From Candidatus Obscuribacterales bacterium (GTDB lineage: Bacteria > Cyanobacteriota > Vampirovibrionia > Obscuribacterales > Obscuribacteraceae): a DNA stretch of 64,000 nucleotides. Positions within the stretch are counted from its first letter, which is position 1. Each line of letters begins with the position of its first letter. This document shows, piece after piece, positions 44,964 through 53,209 of the stretch. The translations under genes were made by a program, and so were the position numbers. The notes beneath the pieces were generated by a model that was given only the letters and a program-made list of their open reading frames with translations, had not been told where the DNA came from and ran no database searches. The DNA lies in assembly GCA_019752635.1 (NCBI GenBank), contig JAIELX010000095.1, positions 1-64,000 on the forward strand, read 5' to 3'.

Positions 44964-45239
44964 ATGCAAAGCAAACTATTTGTCCGAAATCTTTCTTTCA
45001 CTACCGATGACAGTGAACTGTCGCAACTCTTCGCGGAGTTCGGCTCCGTTGTTTCCGCACGCGTTGCGGTTGACCGTGAAAGCGGCAGAAGTCGCGGTTT
45101 TGGCTTCGTCGAGATGAAAAGCCAGGAATGCGCGCAAGACGCCATTCGCGGACTCGACAGCACCGATTTCGGTGGTCGAAAGATTCACGTCGCTGTATCG
45201 GAGCCGCGTGAACGCAGCTCCGACAATCGCTATTGGTAA
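44964..45239 (+). CDS. single-RRM RNA-binding protein (cyanobacterial Rbp type)
   Basis: Protein of 91 residues consisting of one RNA recognition motif. RNP2 is KLFVRNLSF (residues 4-12), RNP1 is RGFGFVEM (about 46-53), and VDRESGRSRG lies between. A short basic C-terminal tail follows (PRERSSDNRYW) without the Gly-rich tail of cold-inducible members. It binds single-stranded RNA and may be an RNA chaperone. It is followed by a perfect hairpin and the GIY-YIG-like gene. Confidence 0.92.
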   Translation: MQSKLFVRNLSFTTDDSELSQLFAEFGSVVSARVAVDRESGRSRGFGFVEMKSQECAQDAIRGLDSTDFGGRKIHVAVSEPRERSSDNRYW

Positions 45240-45250
45240 ATCAAACAACT

Positions 45251-45278
45251 GTAGCGGCGGACGCGAGTCCGCCGCTAC
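45251..45278 (+). repeat. perfect 12-bp hairpin between the RRM and GIY-YIG-like genes
   Basis: GTAGCGGCGGAC, loop GCGA (a GNRA tetraloop), GTCCGCCGCTAC. No U-run follows, so it is not a standard terminator. It ends 8 bases before the AAGGAGG of the next gene, so it could protect the upstream message end or tune translation of the downstream gene. Confidence 0.7.
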
Positions 45279-45304
45279 AACAGCCGAAGGAGGGTCTGAA
45301 ATTT

Positions 45305-45661
45305 ATGAGTGCTTTGGGTACTACCGTTACTTTTGGAAAACGGCAAAAAATGACGTTCAGATCTGAAGGAACGCTAAACGAATGGCGTCCGGAGGCTGGT
45401 CCCGGAATCTACGCGATCACGTACAAACGCGACGCAGAGGGAAAGCCGAAGGCCCACACAGTCCTCTACTTCGGCGATGCCGACAATTTCACGGCACAAG
45501 CGCCATCAATTAGACAAGACTTCCAACAATGGTGCAAAGAACACGGATCAGACATTGAACTTTTTGTTTTCTGCCACCCAATGCCAAGCTCAAGCAAATA
45601 CGAGCGCTCCAACCTCACTCGTCAACTTGTGATGGAATACGATCCGCAAGCCAATCACTAA
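45305..45661 (+). CDS. GIY-YIG-like small protein
   Basis: Protein of 118 residues. GPGIYAITYKRD followed by HTVLYFGDADNF gives a GIY...YFG pair at GIY-YIG nuclease spacing, and the C-terminal YERSNLTRQLVMEYDPQANH matches the family's Glu helix and Y-x-P-x-x-N end. YIG has become YFG, and the Arg expected after the second motif is not clear. It may be a divergent or inactive member. The ribosome site AAGGAGG is clear. It may be co-transcribed with the RRM gene, 65 bases upstream. Confidence 0.6.
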   Translation: MSALGTTVTFGKRQKMTFRSEGTLNEWRPEAGPGIYAITYKRDAEGKPKAHTVLYFGDADNFTAQAPSIRQDFQQWCKEHGSDIELFVFCHPMPSSSKYERSNLTRQLVMEYDPQANH

Positions 45662-45859
45662 GGCTGCTAACGGCGAACACATAATCACCGACTATAGAGC
45701 GCTGACGAACTTGACTGTTCGTTGGCGCTTCCAGCTGAGGATCGTCTCAACTGCATAATTCAACAGCAAACTTAGGGTGCTTCGTACCTTCGACTTTCAT
45801 CACATTCTTGCGAACATGTATCCAAGGGACCAGGGATTTTCTCCGAGGGAGCTAGAACA

Positions 45860-46516
45860 ATGGAAGATTATGAAAACGAAGAAGAAGACATCGACATTTG
45901 CGAAGATACGGAAGAAGGCGAAGAAGATGGCGACGCAGAAGACGGCATAGCCAATGCAGCAGCAGAGGGCTGGGACAAGATTGCCGACAAGAAGGTACAA
46001 GCACAGCTGCTTGAGAAACCTCCGTTCTGCCCCGGTCCGCTCGACCGCATGGAAGATGGAATTCACAATCGGATTGGGCGAATAGGAACCGTAAGTGGAG
46101 AAGTCCAATTCTCCAAGACCGGGCAAGAGAAAGTTGAGCTGAAGAACGGCTTCAATTACACCCAAAACACCGATGGTTCGATGGTTGTGCGTGATACCGC
46201 CGGCAACCAATTCATTGTAGCGGCAGACAACACACTCACAGTAGTTCGCCCCGGCGGTCAAGTTGAAACATACAAGCCCCAAGAAGCACGCTACAAAGAT
46301 GGTGGATCGATAGGCTACGGCTATCCGGAAGAAGCAGGCTTCCATTTAGTGCGCAAACACCGCGGAGTCGGTCGTAATCCTGATACCGGCGTCGAAATCA
46401 CGACTCCAACTGGCTCATTGTCGACAGTTTCCCAACCAGGACGCGCGGCGACTTTCAGTTACGAACCTACTCTGCAAAAACAGAGAATTGACAATCTCAA
46501 AAAAGTTGCCAGCTAA
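45860..46516 (+). CDS. acidic hypothetical protein
   Basis: Protein of 218 residues. The first 35 are almost entirely Glu/Asp (MEDYENEEEDIDICEDTEEG). Beta-hairpin units follow (KVELKNGFNYTQNTDGSMVV; NQFIVAADNTLTVVRPGGQV), resembling RHS-like or autotransporter-like beta repeats. There is no signal peptide. A neighbouring gene at 46778 encodes a protein of similar plan (acidic start, then GGIELTTG). Function unknown. Confidence 0.6.
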   Translation: MEDYENEEEDIDICEDTEEGEEDGDAEDGIANAAAEGWDKIADKKVQAQLLEKPPFCPGPLDRMEDGIHNRIGRIGTVSGEVQFSKTGQEKVELKNGFNYTQNTDGSMVVRDTAGNQFIVAADNTLTVVRPGGQVETYKPQEARYKDGGSIGYGYPEEAGFHLVRKHRGVGRNPDTGVEITTPTGSLSTVSQPGRAATFSYEPTLQKQRIDNLKKVAS

Positions 46517-46542
46517 TAAAAAGCTCGCACAACAACGAAAAA

Positions 46543-46581
46543 CAATGTTCGCCAGACAAGAAAAGTGTCTGGCGAACATTG
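46543..46581. terminator. perfect 16-bp hairpin, likely terminator
   Basis: CAATGTTCGCCAGACA, loop AGAAAAG, TGTCTGGCGAACATTG. On the plus strand only CTTTGAG follows, so the U-run is weak. On the minus strand TTTTTCG follows at once. It lies 27 bases after the stop of the acidic protein gene. Confidence 0.6.
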
Positions 46582-46777
46582 CTTTGAGATCAAATTCGAA
46601 GCACCACATACAATGGCATCTATTCTCTACCGCTCGCATGAGACTTGCCCGCCTCGCCTGTGATGGAGCGCCCCGGCACGTCCCCCTCCCCCCAAGTAAC
46701 CCAGCTGTTACTCAGCACCTGCTACAGTCCAGTTGCGTATCGGTATAGGAACCCTCGCGGAAACCAGGAGAAGGCAA

Positions 46778-47404
46778 ATGTACGACTGTGAAGATAGTTT
46801 TGAATGTGAAGAAACAGATGTAGAAGATGAGTTCGGGGATGCAGTAGAAGCCGCAGGAAGCGCCCTCGCAGCCGCGGTAATGGAACACCTGGCGCTAGAG
46901 CGAGCTGCGGAAAAGTTGGATGAAGCAGTAGAAGCTTCAGGCTTAAGCAGGTTAGAAAAGAAATCAGTCAAACAGCTAGAGCATGCGATTCTCGCAGGCG
47001 ATCCAGCCGAGATTGCTCGCGGGCTGCGCGCCATCGACGAGATACGCCGGAGGGGCGATCTAACTGCAGCTAGCGCAATTCAAGAACGTGTATCGGAAGA
47101 CTTCCGAAAAGCGGGAGTCCAAGTAACATTTGACGCGCAAGGAGGCATCGAGTTAACCACGGGAGCGCCGCGATTCTTCAGCGTTGACAAAGATGGAAAC
47201 TTCAGTTCACGATTTTGGAGTGGACAACTCACCCCTCCTGCGGAGGAAAGCGAATTGCCGTCAAATCCACTCGCAAGACTTGCGACAGAAGCAATAAGGG
47301 TAGCGCAATCATCCGCACAAGAAATTGAAGACAAGCGCACCACACTGGCAGGACTCCAATACCTTGGAACAAAAACCGCCGATAACATAAATCGCGGGCG
47401 CTAA
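46778..47404 (+). CDS. acidic hypothetical protein with long helix
   Basis: Protein of 208 residues: an acidic start (YDCEDSFECEETDVEDEFGD), a long alanine-rich amphipathic helical region (about 20-110; LERAAEKLDEAVEASGLSRL), then a short beta region (VTFDAQGGIELTTGAPRFF; DKDGNFSSRFW) and a helical tail. The ribosome site is AGGAGAAGG. The last codons lie within the first unit of a 14-bp tandem repeat. Function unknown. Confidence 0.6.
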   Translation: MYDCEDSFECEETDVEDEFGDAVEAAGSALAAAVMEHLALERAAEKLDEAVEASGLSRLEKKSVKQLEHAILAGDPAEIARGLRAIDEIRRRGDLTAASAIQERVSEDFRKAGVQVTFDAQGGIELTTGAPRFFSVDKDGNFSSRFWSGQLTPPAEESELPSNPLARLATEAIRVAQSSAQEIEDKRTTLAGLQYLGTKTADNINRGR

Positions 47405-47437
47405 CAAACGGGCGCTAACAAACGGGCGCTAACAAAT
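47396..47437. repeat. three tandem 14-bp repeats spanning a stop codon
   Basis: GGGCGCTAACAAAC occurs three times without a gap (last base of the third unit T). The TAA in the first unit is the stop codon of the preceding gene, so each unit carries a stop in the same frame only if 14-mer phase allows. It probably arose by replication slippage. Confidence 0.9.
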
Positions 47438-47475
47438 CTAGCACAGAGCTAAGATACGAATGAAACAAAGTACTG

Positions 47476-47528
47476 CCCCCCCCCCCCCCGATCTTCCGGA
47501 AAGAAGTTTCTTGGGGAGGGGGGGGTGG
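47476..47528. repeat. C14 tract facing a G4-A-G8 tract
   Basis: Fourteen consecutive C at 47476-47489, a 23-base spacer, then GGGG-A-GGGGGGGG at 47513-47525. The two arms can pair into a very stable stem; the G arm alone could form a quadruplex and the C arm an i-motif. It may serve as a terminator for the upstream gene. Its length is prone to slippage and to sequencing error. Confidence 0.85.
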
Positions 47529-47661
47529 AGCAGCTCGACTCATTCACTTTCCCACAAAGACACACGACGAAAGAGCGATGACTCGTAATTCATCCTTAGG
47601 GATTGATTTCGAGATCTCAGTTTTTGCGTTAGACTAAGGCGCCGCACTTCATCGTAACATC

Positions 47662-49614
47662 ATGCCGGACTGGTCTTATAACGTACTTTTCAAACCGCTT
47701 CTTTTTGCGCTGCCGGCCAATCTTTCCAAGCGCGTAATCCTCAATGGCGTTGCCACCATGGGAGCTTTGCCCGGCGGTCCGAACATAATCGACTTCATGG
47801 GTCACATGTCACCGTCACCAACGTTGGCATTCGAAGGGATTGGAGTCCGCTTTCCCGGGCGGATCGGACTAGGTGCAGGTCTTTGCGAAAACAAGAATCA
47901 CCTTCGCGCGTTCGAGCGATTCGGGTTTGGATTTATTGAGATCGGCCCCCTCACAGTTGACGCAATGCCCGAACAATATCTCTTGAAAGATATAAGAAGC
48001 ATGTCCATAACGACGGACGATAATCCTGTCAATGGCGGTCTCGATGCGCTTTCGCTAGATCTGAGGAAGCTTAAGAAAACATCCGTACCCGTTTTTATTA
48101 GATTCGCGCATCGAACGAACACTGCGGTCGCGGACGCTCTCAACGAACTCTCTGTAGCTCAACAAAAACTGCCGGAGTGGATAACGGCATTGGTGATAGA
48201 CACAAGATGGAGCGTGCTTGAGTGGCAGGATCAGGAATTCTCAGAGTATCTTCAACAAGCCTCGCGCGGAAGGCAGAAGGTAATCGTGGCCGTTTCGCCG
48301 GATACGAACTCCGAGCACGTCGCTCGAATTATCCGATGCATGAAAAATGTCGATCTGAATGCACTTTCCATCACTGGCGGCACCAGATCCGGGGGCAAGC
48401 GCATGTACGGACGTCCATCAGCAGATACAACGCTCGATCTGGTGAAACACTTGCGCCGAGATTATCCGAACCTTTTCTTGATCGCTAGCGGTGGCGTAAT
48501 CGAACCCATTGACGCGACAAATCTGCTGGAAGCCGGAGCAGACATGGTTTCACTTTACAGCGGTCTGGTATTTTCGGGGCCCGGTTTGCCCAAGCGAATC
48601 AACGAGCTAATCACCGCGCAGCAATTCGCTGCAGCACAGAGCAATAAATCGTCTCTAGCACCGTATTCAATATCATCGGTGTTCAGCAACGGATGGCTCG
48701 GCATCGCCCTCATCGGAGCAGGTTTAATTATCACCGGCTCGAGTGCAATAACAGTAGCACTTACAACAGTGATCCTTCCTTACGATGAGCAATTCCTGGG
48801 CACAACTCGCACTGCACTAATCTCGCTCAACGCCAATTTGCTCCCGTTTATGTCGCACGATCGCGTAACTTATGCAGGCGCGGGCATGTCGTGCGGCATT
48901 CTGTTTTTTGTTCTTTCCTGTTTTGGCGCTCGCACAGGTCAGCATTGGGCATACATTGCCGCGTGTACTTCCAGTGCCTTCGGCTTTGCAAGTTTTTTGC
49001 TCTTCCTCGGGTTCCATTACCTGGATCCGCTGCATGCGCTGGCGACACTACTTCTGGTGCCATTTTTTGTCTGGGCGCTGATTCGACCACCAAATTTCGC
49101 CCCTATGCGTTCCAGCAATACGCGGAACACCAAGGCTTGGTCCAACAGCTTGCAAGGACAGTTCTGGTTCATCTGCATAGGAACGGGGTTGATTCTCGCC
49201 GGCTTGACGATCTGCAAAGTTGGGACGTCAACAGTATTTGTTCCAGAAGATTTGATGTTCATGAAAACAACCGCAGAGCAGCTTCTTTGCCACAACAGCC
49301 ATCTGCTACCAACAATAGCTCATGACCGAGCGGGATTCGGAGGGGCACTGGTAACAGCGGGAATAGCGGTTCTTGTATCCGCTCTTCATGGCTATCGCCA
49401 AGGCGAAGGTTGGCTCTGGTGGATGTTTCTGATTGGTGGACTCCCGGGCTTTTTGTCGACGCTGGGAATCCATTTTGCCATTGGCTACACAAGCTTCATT
49501 CACCTGCTTCCGGCTTACATCGCAGCAGCAATGTTCGTTGCCGGACTGTCGCTTTCTTATCGCTACCTTTGCGTTGAACCGGGCGTCGATTCGATGGCAG
49601 GCACCCGCAAGTAG
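47662..49614 (+). CDS. dihydroorotate-dehydrogenase-like domain fused to duplicated membrane module
   Basis: Chain of 650 residues. Residues 1 to about 325 match the class 2 dihydroorotate dehydrogenase barrel: RIGLGAGLCENKN, FGFGFIEIGPLTVDAMP and the FMN-phosphate region LIASGGVIEPIDATNLLEAG with SLYSGLVFSGPGLPKRI. The catalytic segment is missing: where NVSSPNT-type sequence is expected there is ALVIDTRWSVLEW. Residues about 350-640 hold about eight TM helices in two similar halves (LLPFMSHDRVTYAGAGMSCG versus LLPTIAHDRAGFGGALVTAG). It is therefore not called pyrD. The membrane half may deliver electrons or bind quinone, but this is inference. Confidence 0.8.
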   Translation: MPDWSYNVLFKPLLFALPANLSKRVILNGVATMGALPGGPNIIDFMGHMSPSPTLAFEGIGVRFPGRIGLGAGLCENKNHLRAFERFGFGFIEIGPLTVDAMPEQYLLKDIRSMSITTDDNPVNGGLDALSLDLRKLKKTSVPVFIRFAHRTNTAVADALNELSVAQQKLPEWITALVIDTRWSVLEWQDQEFSEYLQQASRGRQKVIVAVSPDTNSEHVARIIRCMKNVDLNALSITGGTRSGGKRMYGRPSADTTLDLVKHLRRDYPNLFLIASGGVIEPIDATNLLEAGADMVSLYSGLVFSGPGLPKRINELITAQQFAAAQSNKSSLAPYSISSVFSNGWLGIALIGAGLIITGSSAITVALTTVILPYDEQFLGTTRTALISLNANLLPFMSHDRVTYAGAGMSCGILFFVLSCFGARTGQHWAYIAACTSSAFGFASFLLFLGFHYLDPLHALATLLLVPFFVWALIRPPNFAPMRSSNTRNTKAWSNSLQGQFWFICIGTGLILAGLTICKVGTSTVFVPEDLMFMKTTAEQLLCHNSHLLPTIAHDRAGFGGALVTAGIAVLVSALHGYRQGEGWLWWMFLIGGLPGFLSTLGIHFAIGYTSFIHLLPAYIAAAMFVAGLSLSYRYLCVEPGVDSMAGTRK

Positions 49615-49621
49615 CTTGCAG

Positions 49622-50545
49622 TTACCACCATCCAAGCTTCTTGCGTTCCGGTCGAATCTTGCTTCCGAGCATGATTATCGGTTGCTCCTCGCAGGCTTCG
49701 CATGCCACCGGCAACTCTATGCCGGCCAATTTTTTGAGGTCTTGATTGCACAAGTCAAGATCACTCATGAAGGATGGAATAAAAAAACGTCCCTGATCAC
49801 ACTTCACTGTTTGCCAGGAGGGATCAAACCTTACGTTGTCTCCAGAACGTAGCACAATTGTTCGCAGCAAAGTTGAAAGAATGAATCGATCACCTTTTCT
49901 GTGCACACGATAACAAACGGAATAGGCGCAGAACCAACAGTAAAGCAACCATGCAACCAATCCCGGGACAGGCGTAAAACTATAGTCACTGATTTTTAGA
50001 CTGTCCCAAATAGAAGCCGTGAGTATAAAGAACCCCATCACGAGTGGAAGAAAGCTATAAACGTACGGAAAGATCCTCGAGGATTCATAAACGTGCTCAT
50101 CCGAGGACATCCGCAGAAGTGAGCGTAATTCTTTGATGAGCAGCCCGCGATCATCTTTATGTCCCGAGATATCGAACTTGCCCTGGCTAGTGGTCACCTT
50201 ATACACGGGCACCGCGCCAAAGCGAATCGATTGAACTTTCAAAATGTTCTTCCGCGCAATGGCCTTGTTTCCGGCGAGCGTTCCGATGAGCAAGCCGGCT
50301 GAACTGACATGAACCCGGATTACCAAACGATCCAGAAACGTGCAGAATAAGTATGTCCCGACCCAAAAGGCGATTGGAAGAGCGAGAGCGCCGCAGACAA
50401 GCGGTAACTGTGCATGAAGAGGCGATCTGTCGCACGCGGTCGCAATTACCGTCGGCAATGTCCCCAGCGCAGCAACACCCGGAAACACATATATCGCGGA
50501 CTTAAACTGCCGCAACCCAACCTCGTCGGCAACTTCGAAAACCAT
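49622..50545 (-). CDS. four-TM membrane protein with two PH-like cytosolic domains
   Basis: Protein of 307 residues. Two pairs of TM helices (about 20-70 and 155-205) are each followed by a soluble beta domain of bacterial-PH type (VHVSSAGLLIGTLAGNKAIA; RKGDRFILSTLLRTIVLRSG). The C-terminus has a CEACEEQP stretch. This resembles duplicated YdbT/PH-like envelope proteins. It is convergent with the preceding fusion gene, stops 8 bases apart. Function unknown. Confidence 0.65.
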   Translation of the reverse strand: MVFEVADEVGLRQFKSAIYVFPGVAALGTLPTVIATACDRSPLHAQLPLVCGALALPIAFWVGTYLFCTFLDRLVIRVHVSSAGLLIGTLAGNKAIARKNILKVQSIRFGAVPVYKVTTSQGKFDISGHKDDRGLLIKELRSLLRMSSDEHVYESSRIFPYVYSFLPLVMGFFILTASIWDSLKISDYSFTPVPGLVAWLLYCWFCAYSVCYRVHRKGDRFILSTLLRTIVLRSGDNVRFDPSWQTVKCDQGRFFIPSFMSDLDLCNQDLKKLAGIELPVACEACEEQPIIMLGSKIRPERKKLGWW

Positions 50546-50894
50546 AACCCCGTGTTCCCCCCAATGAAAACAGCGCGAGATATCAAAATAGCACCCGCCC
50601 TTGACAACTGCGCTTTTCTACATATTTGTTTCATTTCCAGCGGCGGGCGCACTAGCAACAGGTGAAAAGACACTGCTACTAGAATCGCGGCGTTACTCTA
50701 AAGCGTTACCAGTGAAGCAGTTTTGAATCCGAGTCAAAACCCTTGAGTACAAAATTTCCGGACTGTACACGCGGAATTCCAACGAAAGTCAGCCCGAAAC
50801 CTGTACAGCACAATCGAATTGCAGATCAGCTTGAAACCAATTTTTTCGAAATGCCGTCTCACCAACTGAAACTCAAGTTTCTTTGAGGTGAGCC
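50546..50894. other. intergenic region upstream of the small secreted protein
   Basis: About 350 bases with divergent promoters. A short direct repeat GCGTTAC-N6-GCGTTAC occurs near 50692. No gene, terminator or known operator is evident. Confidence 0.3.
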
Positions 50895-51191
50895 ATGAAA
50901 AAACTTTTTGCCGGATTACTTTTAGCGGGCGTCATCGTAGGTGGCGCAGCAACAGCAGCCAATGCTCAATTGTTCAGAGATTATTGCAACTGGCCGTATT
51001 ACAGCCCGTATGCCGGATACAACCCGAACTTCATTCATTCAAGCAGCTTTACGTACGGCGCCACCAGCGGCGGTGCAGTAGTGCGAAGCGGATTCACTAT
51101 CCAGCCAATGGGAAGCCCTTACTGGGATCAGATGCCAGCGGCAGTCGTGCTCAAAGACAGAGAACCATTGATCCAACTAGACGTATTCTAA
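50895..51191 (+). CDS. small secreted protein
   Basis: Exported protein of 98 residues. The signal peptide (KKLFAGLLLAGVIVGGAATA) is cleaved probably after NAQ or ANA. The mature part is about 73 residues, rich in Tyr, Ser, Pro and Asn (DYCNWPYYSPYAGYNPNF), with a hydrophobic GGAVVRSGF patch and a charged end (KDREPLIQLDVF). GAGGTGA precedes the ATG. A single Cys remains. Function unknown. Confidence 0.75.
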   Translation: MKKLFAGLLLAGVIVGGAATAANAQLFRDYCNWPYYSPYAGYNPNFIHSSSFTYGATSGGAVVRSGFTIQPMGSPYWDQMPAAVVLKDREPLIQLDVF

Positions 51192-51212
51192 TTAATCAAG
51201 AGAACTATGCCA

Positions 51213-51244
51213 CCGCGGGCGAGGACACACCGTTCCGCCCGCGG
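51213..51244 (+). terminator. GC-rich hairpin, possible terminator
   Basis: CCGCGGGCG and CGCCCGCGG form a 9-bp perfect stem around a 14-base loop, starting 21 bases after the small secreted protein's stop. Only TTAG follows, so rho-independent termination is possible but weak. Confidence 0.45.
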
Positions 51245-51399
51245 TTAGGTATGAAGCGCAGGGAGCAACAATTTGACCATCGCCGGTCACCAGAGCAGCG
51301 CCGCGAAATGGTCCTAGAACGATAATGCTCGCAGCACAGACAGGCCGAGAGCGACTATGTGGTACCATTTCAAGACTTTGGTCACACATAGGATGAGAC

Positions 51400-52542
51400 A
51401 TGCGCTCAGTTAGCATTTTTGCAGCTCTGTTTGCAACCGTTTCGGCTTCACAACCGATCTACGCGGAAGAATCGGCACCGAAACCACGGGAAGGTCAAGC
51501 AAAAGCCGTCCAGCCTGGCGATGAGACTAGTTTTCGAAAGCCCATCATAATCGCCCATCGCGGAGCCAGCGGTTACAGACCGGAACATACCCTGGCGGCT
51601 TACGAACTGGCAATCAATCTTGGCGCAGATTTCATAGAACCTGATCTGGTGGCAACCAAAGACGGAGCCCTAGTGGCCCGCCACGACAATGAGCTCTCGC
51701 AAACTACCGATGTAGCGAATCATCCGGAGTTTGCCAATCGCAAAACGAAGAAGACTGTCGACGGAAAATCTCAAGAAGGTTGGTTCAGCGAGGACTTCAC
51801 TCTCGCCGAAATCAAGACGCTGCGAGCTAGAGAACGAATGCCAAAACTGCGTCAAAACAACACAATGTACGACGATCGTTTTTCCATCCCCACGTTTCAA
51901 GAAGTTATCGATTTAGCAAAGCGTAAAACAGCCGAGCTGCATCGTCAAATCGGTGTTTACCCTGAAGCCAAACACCCGGCATACTTTCAGAGTATTGGCC
52001 TGCCAATGGAGACACCGCTTGTGGAGGGACTGCATCTGAACGGTTTCTTCGAGGCGACCGCACCAATCTTCATTCAATGTTTTGAACCGTCAACTTTGAA
52101 ACGGTTGAAGCGACTTACCAGAATAAATCTGGTTCAGTTGATCGCCGATGAAGGTCAGCCTTATGATGCGATTCTGGACAAAACCACACTAAGTTTCTCC
52201 GACATGACAAAACCCGCAGGTCTTGCTGAAATTAAGACCTATGCAAGCGGCATCGGTCCCGACAAACACTTGATTTTTCCACAGGACAAGTCCGGTAACT
52301 CAAAAACACGGACCTCACTGGTGGACGATGCACACAAAGCTGGACTGGTCGTGCACCCCTGGACATTTCGCAATGAAAATGAATTCTTGCCGAAAAATCT
52401 ACAACGCACAAGCCCGGACAAGACCGAGGCCAAGTCCTGCTACGGAGACGCGCTCGCAGAGTATGCGCTCTACTATGAGCTAGGGGTGGACGGTGTATTT
52501 AGTGAGAACCCCGACACTGCGATTGAGGCTCGATCAAACTAA
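51400..52542 (+). CDS. glpQ: periplasmic glycerophosphodiester phosphodiesterase
   Basis: Hydrolyses glycerophosphodiesters from phospholipids to glycerol-3-phosphate and an alcohol. Protein of 380 residues with a signal peptide (VSIFAALFATVSASQPIYA). The catalytic start is IIIAHRGASGYRPEHTLAAY, with His, Arg and Glu. The metal-binding IEPDLVATKDGALVARHD contains Glu, Asp and His, and YPEAKHP is the later GlpQ motif. The C-terminal ALYYELGVDGVFSENPDTAI is typical. Its stop overlaps the stop of the convergent TonB-C-like gene by a few bases. Confidence 0.95.
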   Translation: MRSVSIFAALFATVSASQPIYAEESAPKPREGQAKAVQPGDETSFRKPIIIAHRGASGYRPEHTLAAYELAINLGADFIEPDLVATKDGALVARHDNELSQTTDVANHPEFANRKTKKTVDGKSQEGWFSEDFTLAEIKTLRARERMPKLRQNNTMYDDRFSIPTFQEVIDLAKRKTAELHRQIGVYPEAKHPAYFQSIGLPMETPLVEGLHLNGFFEATAPIFIQCFEPSTLKRLKRLTRINLVQLIADEGQPYDAILDKTTLSFSDMTKPAGLAEIKTYASGIGPDKHLIFPQDKSGNSKTRTSLVDDAHKAGLVVHPWTFRNENEFLPKNLQRTSPDKTEAKSCYGDALAEYALYYELGVDGVFSENPDTAIEARSN

Positions 52543-53135
52543 TTCTTGGCCGGTTCAAACTTGCGATATTCCACGTCGCCCAATCGCAAGGCGCCCCTCG
52601 AGGCACCGCCGAGTTTGATGGACAACTCAGATGAGACTTCAGTTCGCATAGAGCCCTGCGGAAAGGTCAGGACGTCGTTGCCTTCCAGCTTTTGCACGGA
52701 CCGCCGAACAAGTTGGTCAAACCAAATGTTGCCGGAGCTCTTGGTTATCTCGATTAGCTTGATGCGCTTATCCGAGGTAACTTCATATCGGTACCAACAC
52801 CTGAGACCGCGCCTCAAGCTAAGCGCGGGCGAAAACTCCTGAATCATGAGCGCCGCGACGGCATTTGCAAAAGCATTGTGCCAATCGTCCCATTGCAGTG
52901 CAAGATTTTCTTCTTCGACTCCACCAGTTAGCTTGATCTCCGAAGGCGATCGGCTCCGCGTCACCTCAAGCCCCGCCGCTCGCACTTCAGCAGTGCGATT
53001 GTCGAACTTCGGCTCCATTTTGACTAACCCCTGCCCGGAGGGCGGTTTTTCCGAGCCGGCACGAACTACCATCTGCGGGAAGCAGAAAGATAGTCCAACC
53101 GACGCTCCTACAATGAACTTAGTAAGCCTGCCCAT
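52539..53135 (-). CDS. periplasmic protein with TonB-C-like domain
   Basis: Protein of 198 residues with an N-terminal signal or anchor (FIVGASVGLSFCFPQMVVRA). The C-terminal region, about 105-175, has WYRYEVTSDKRIKLIEITKS, SSGNIWFDQLVRRSVQKLEG and FPQGSMRTEV, the pattern of a TonB C-terminal fold. No ExbB or ExbD gene is nearby and the Pro-rich spanning region of true TonB is absent, so an energy-transducing role is not implied. It is convergent and overlapping with glpQ. Confidence 0.65.
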   Translation of the reverse strand: MGRLTKFIVGASVGLSFCFPQMVVRAGSEKPPSGQGLVKMEPKFDNRTAEVRAAGLEVTRSRSPSEIKLTGGVEEENLALQWDDWHNAFANAVAALMIQEFSPALSLRRGLRCWYRYEVTSDKRIKLIEITKSSGNIWFDQLVRRSVQKLEGNDVLTFPQGSMRTEVSSELSIKLGGASRGALRLGDVEYRKFEPAKN

Positions 53136-53209
53136 GATTCCATATTACATGGAGCGAAGCCAATCTTAAAAGCGGGCAGGCGTCGCACTCGAACTACCGG
53201 CCGGGCTGG

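Noticed and set aside
45800..46345. 181-codon hydrophobic-looking minus-strand frame
   Set aside because: It is antisense to the Glu/Asp-rich gene. GAA/GAG codons read backwards as Phe/Leu/Ser, which mimics membrane helices.
47662..49614. Calling the fusion gene pyrD
   Set aside because: The catalytic NxSSPN-type loop is missing, so a pyrimidine-synthesis role is not supported.
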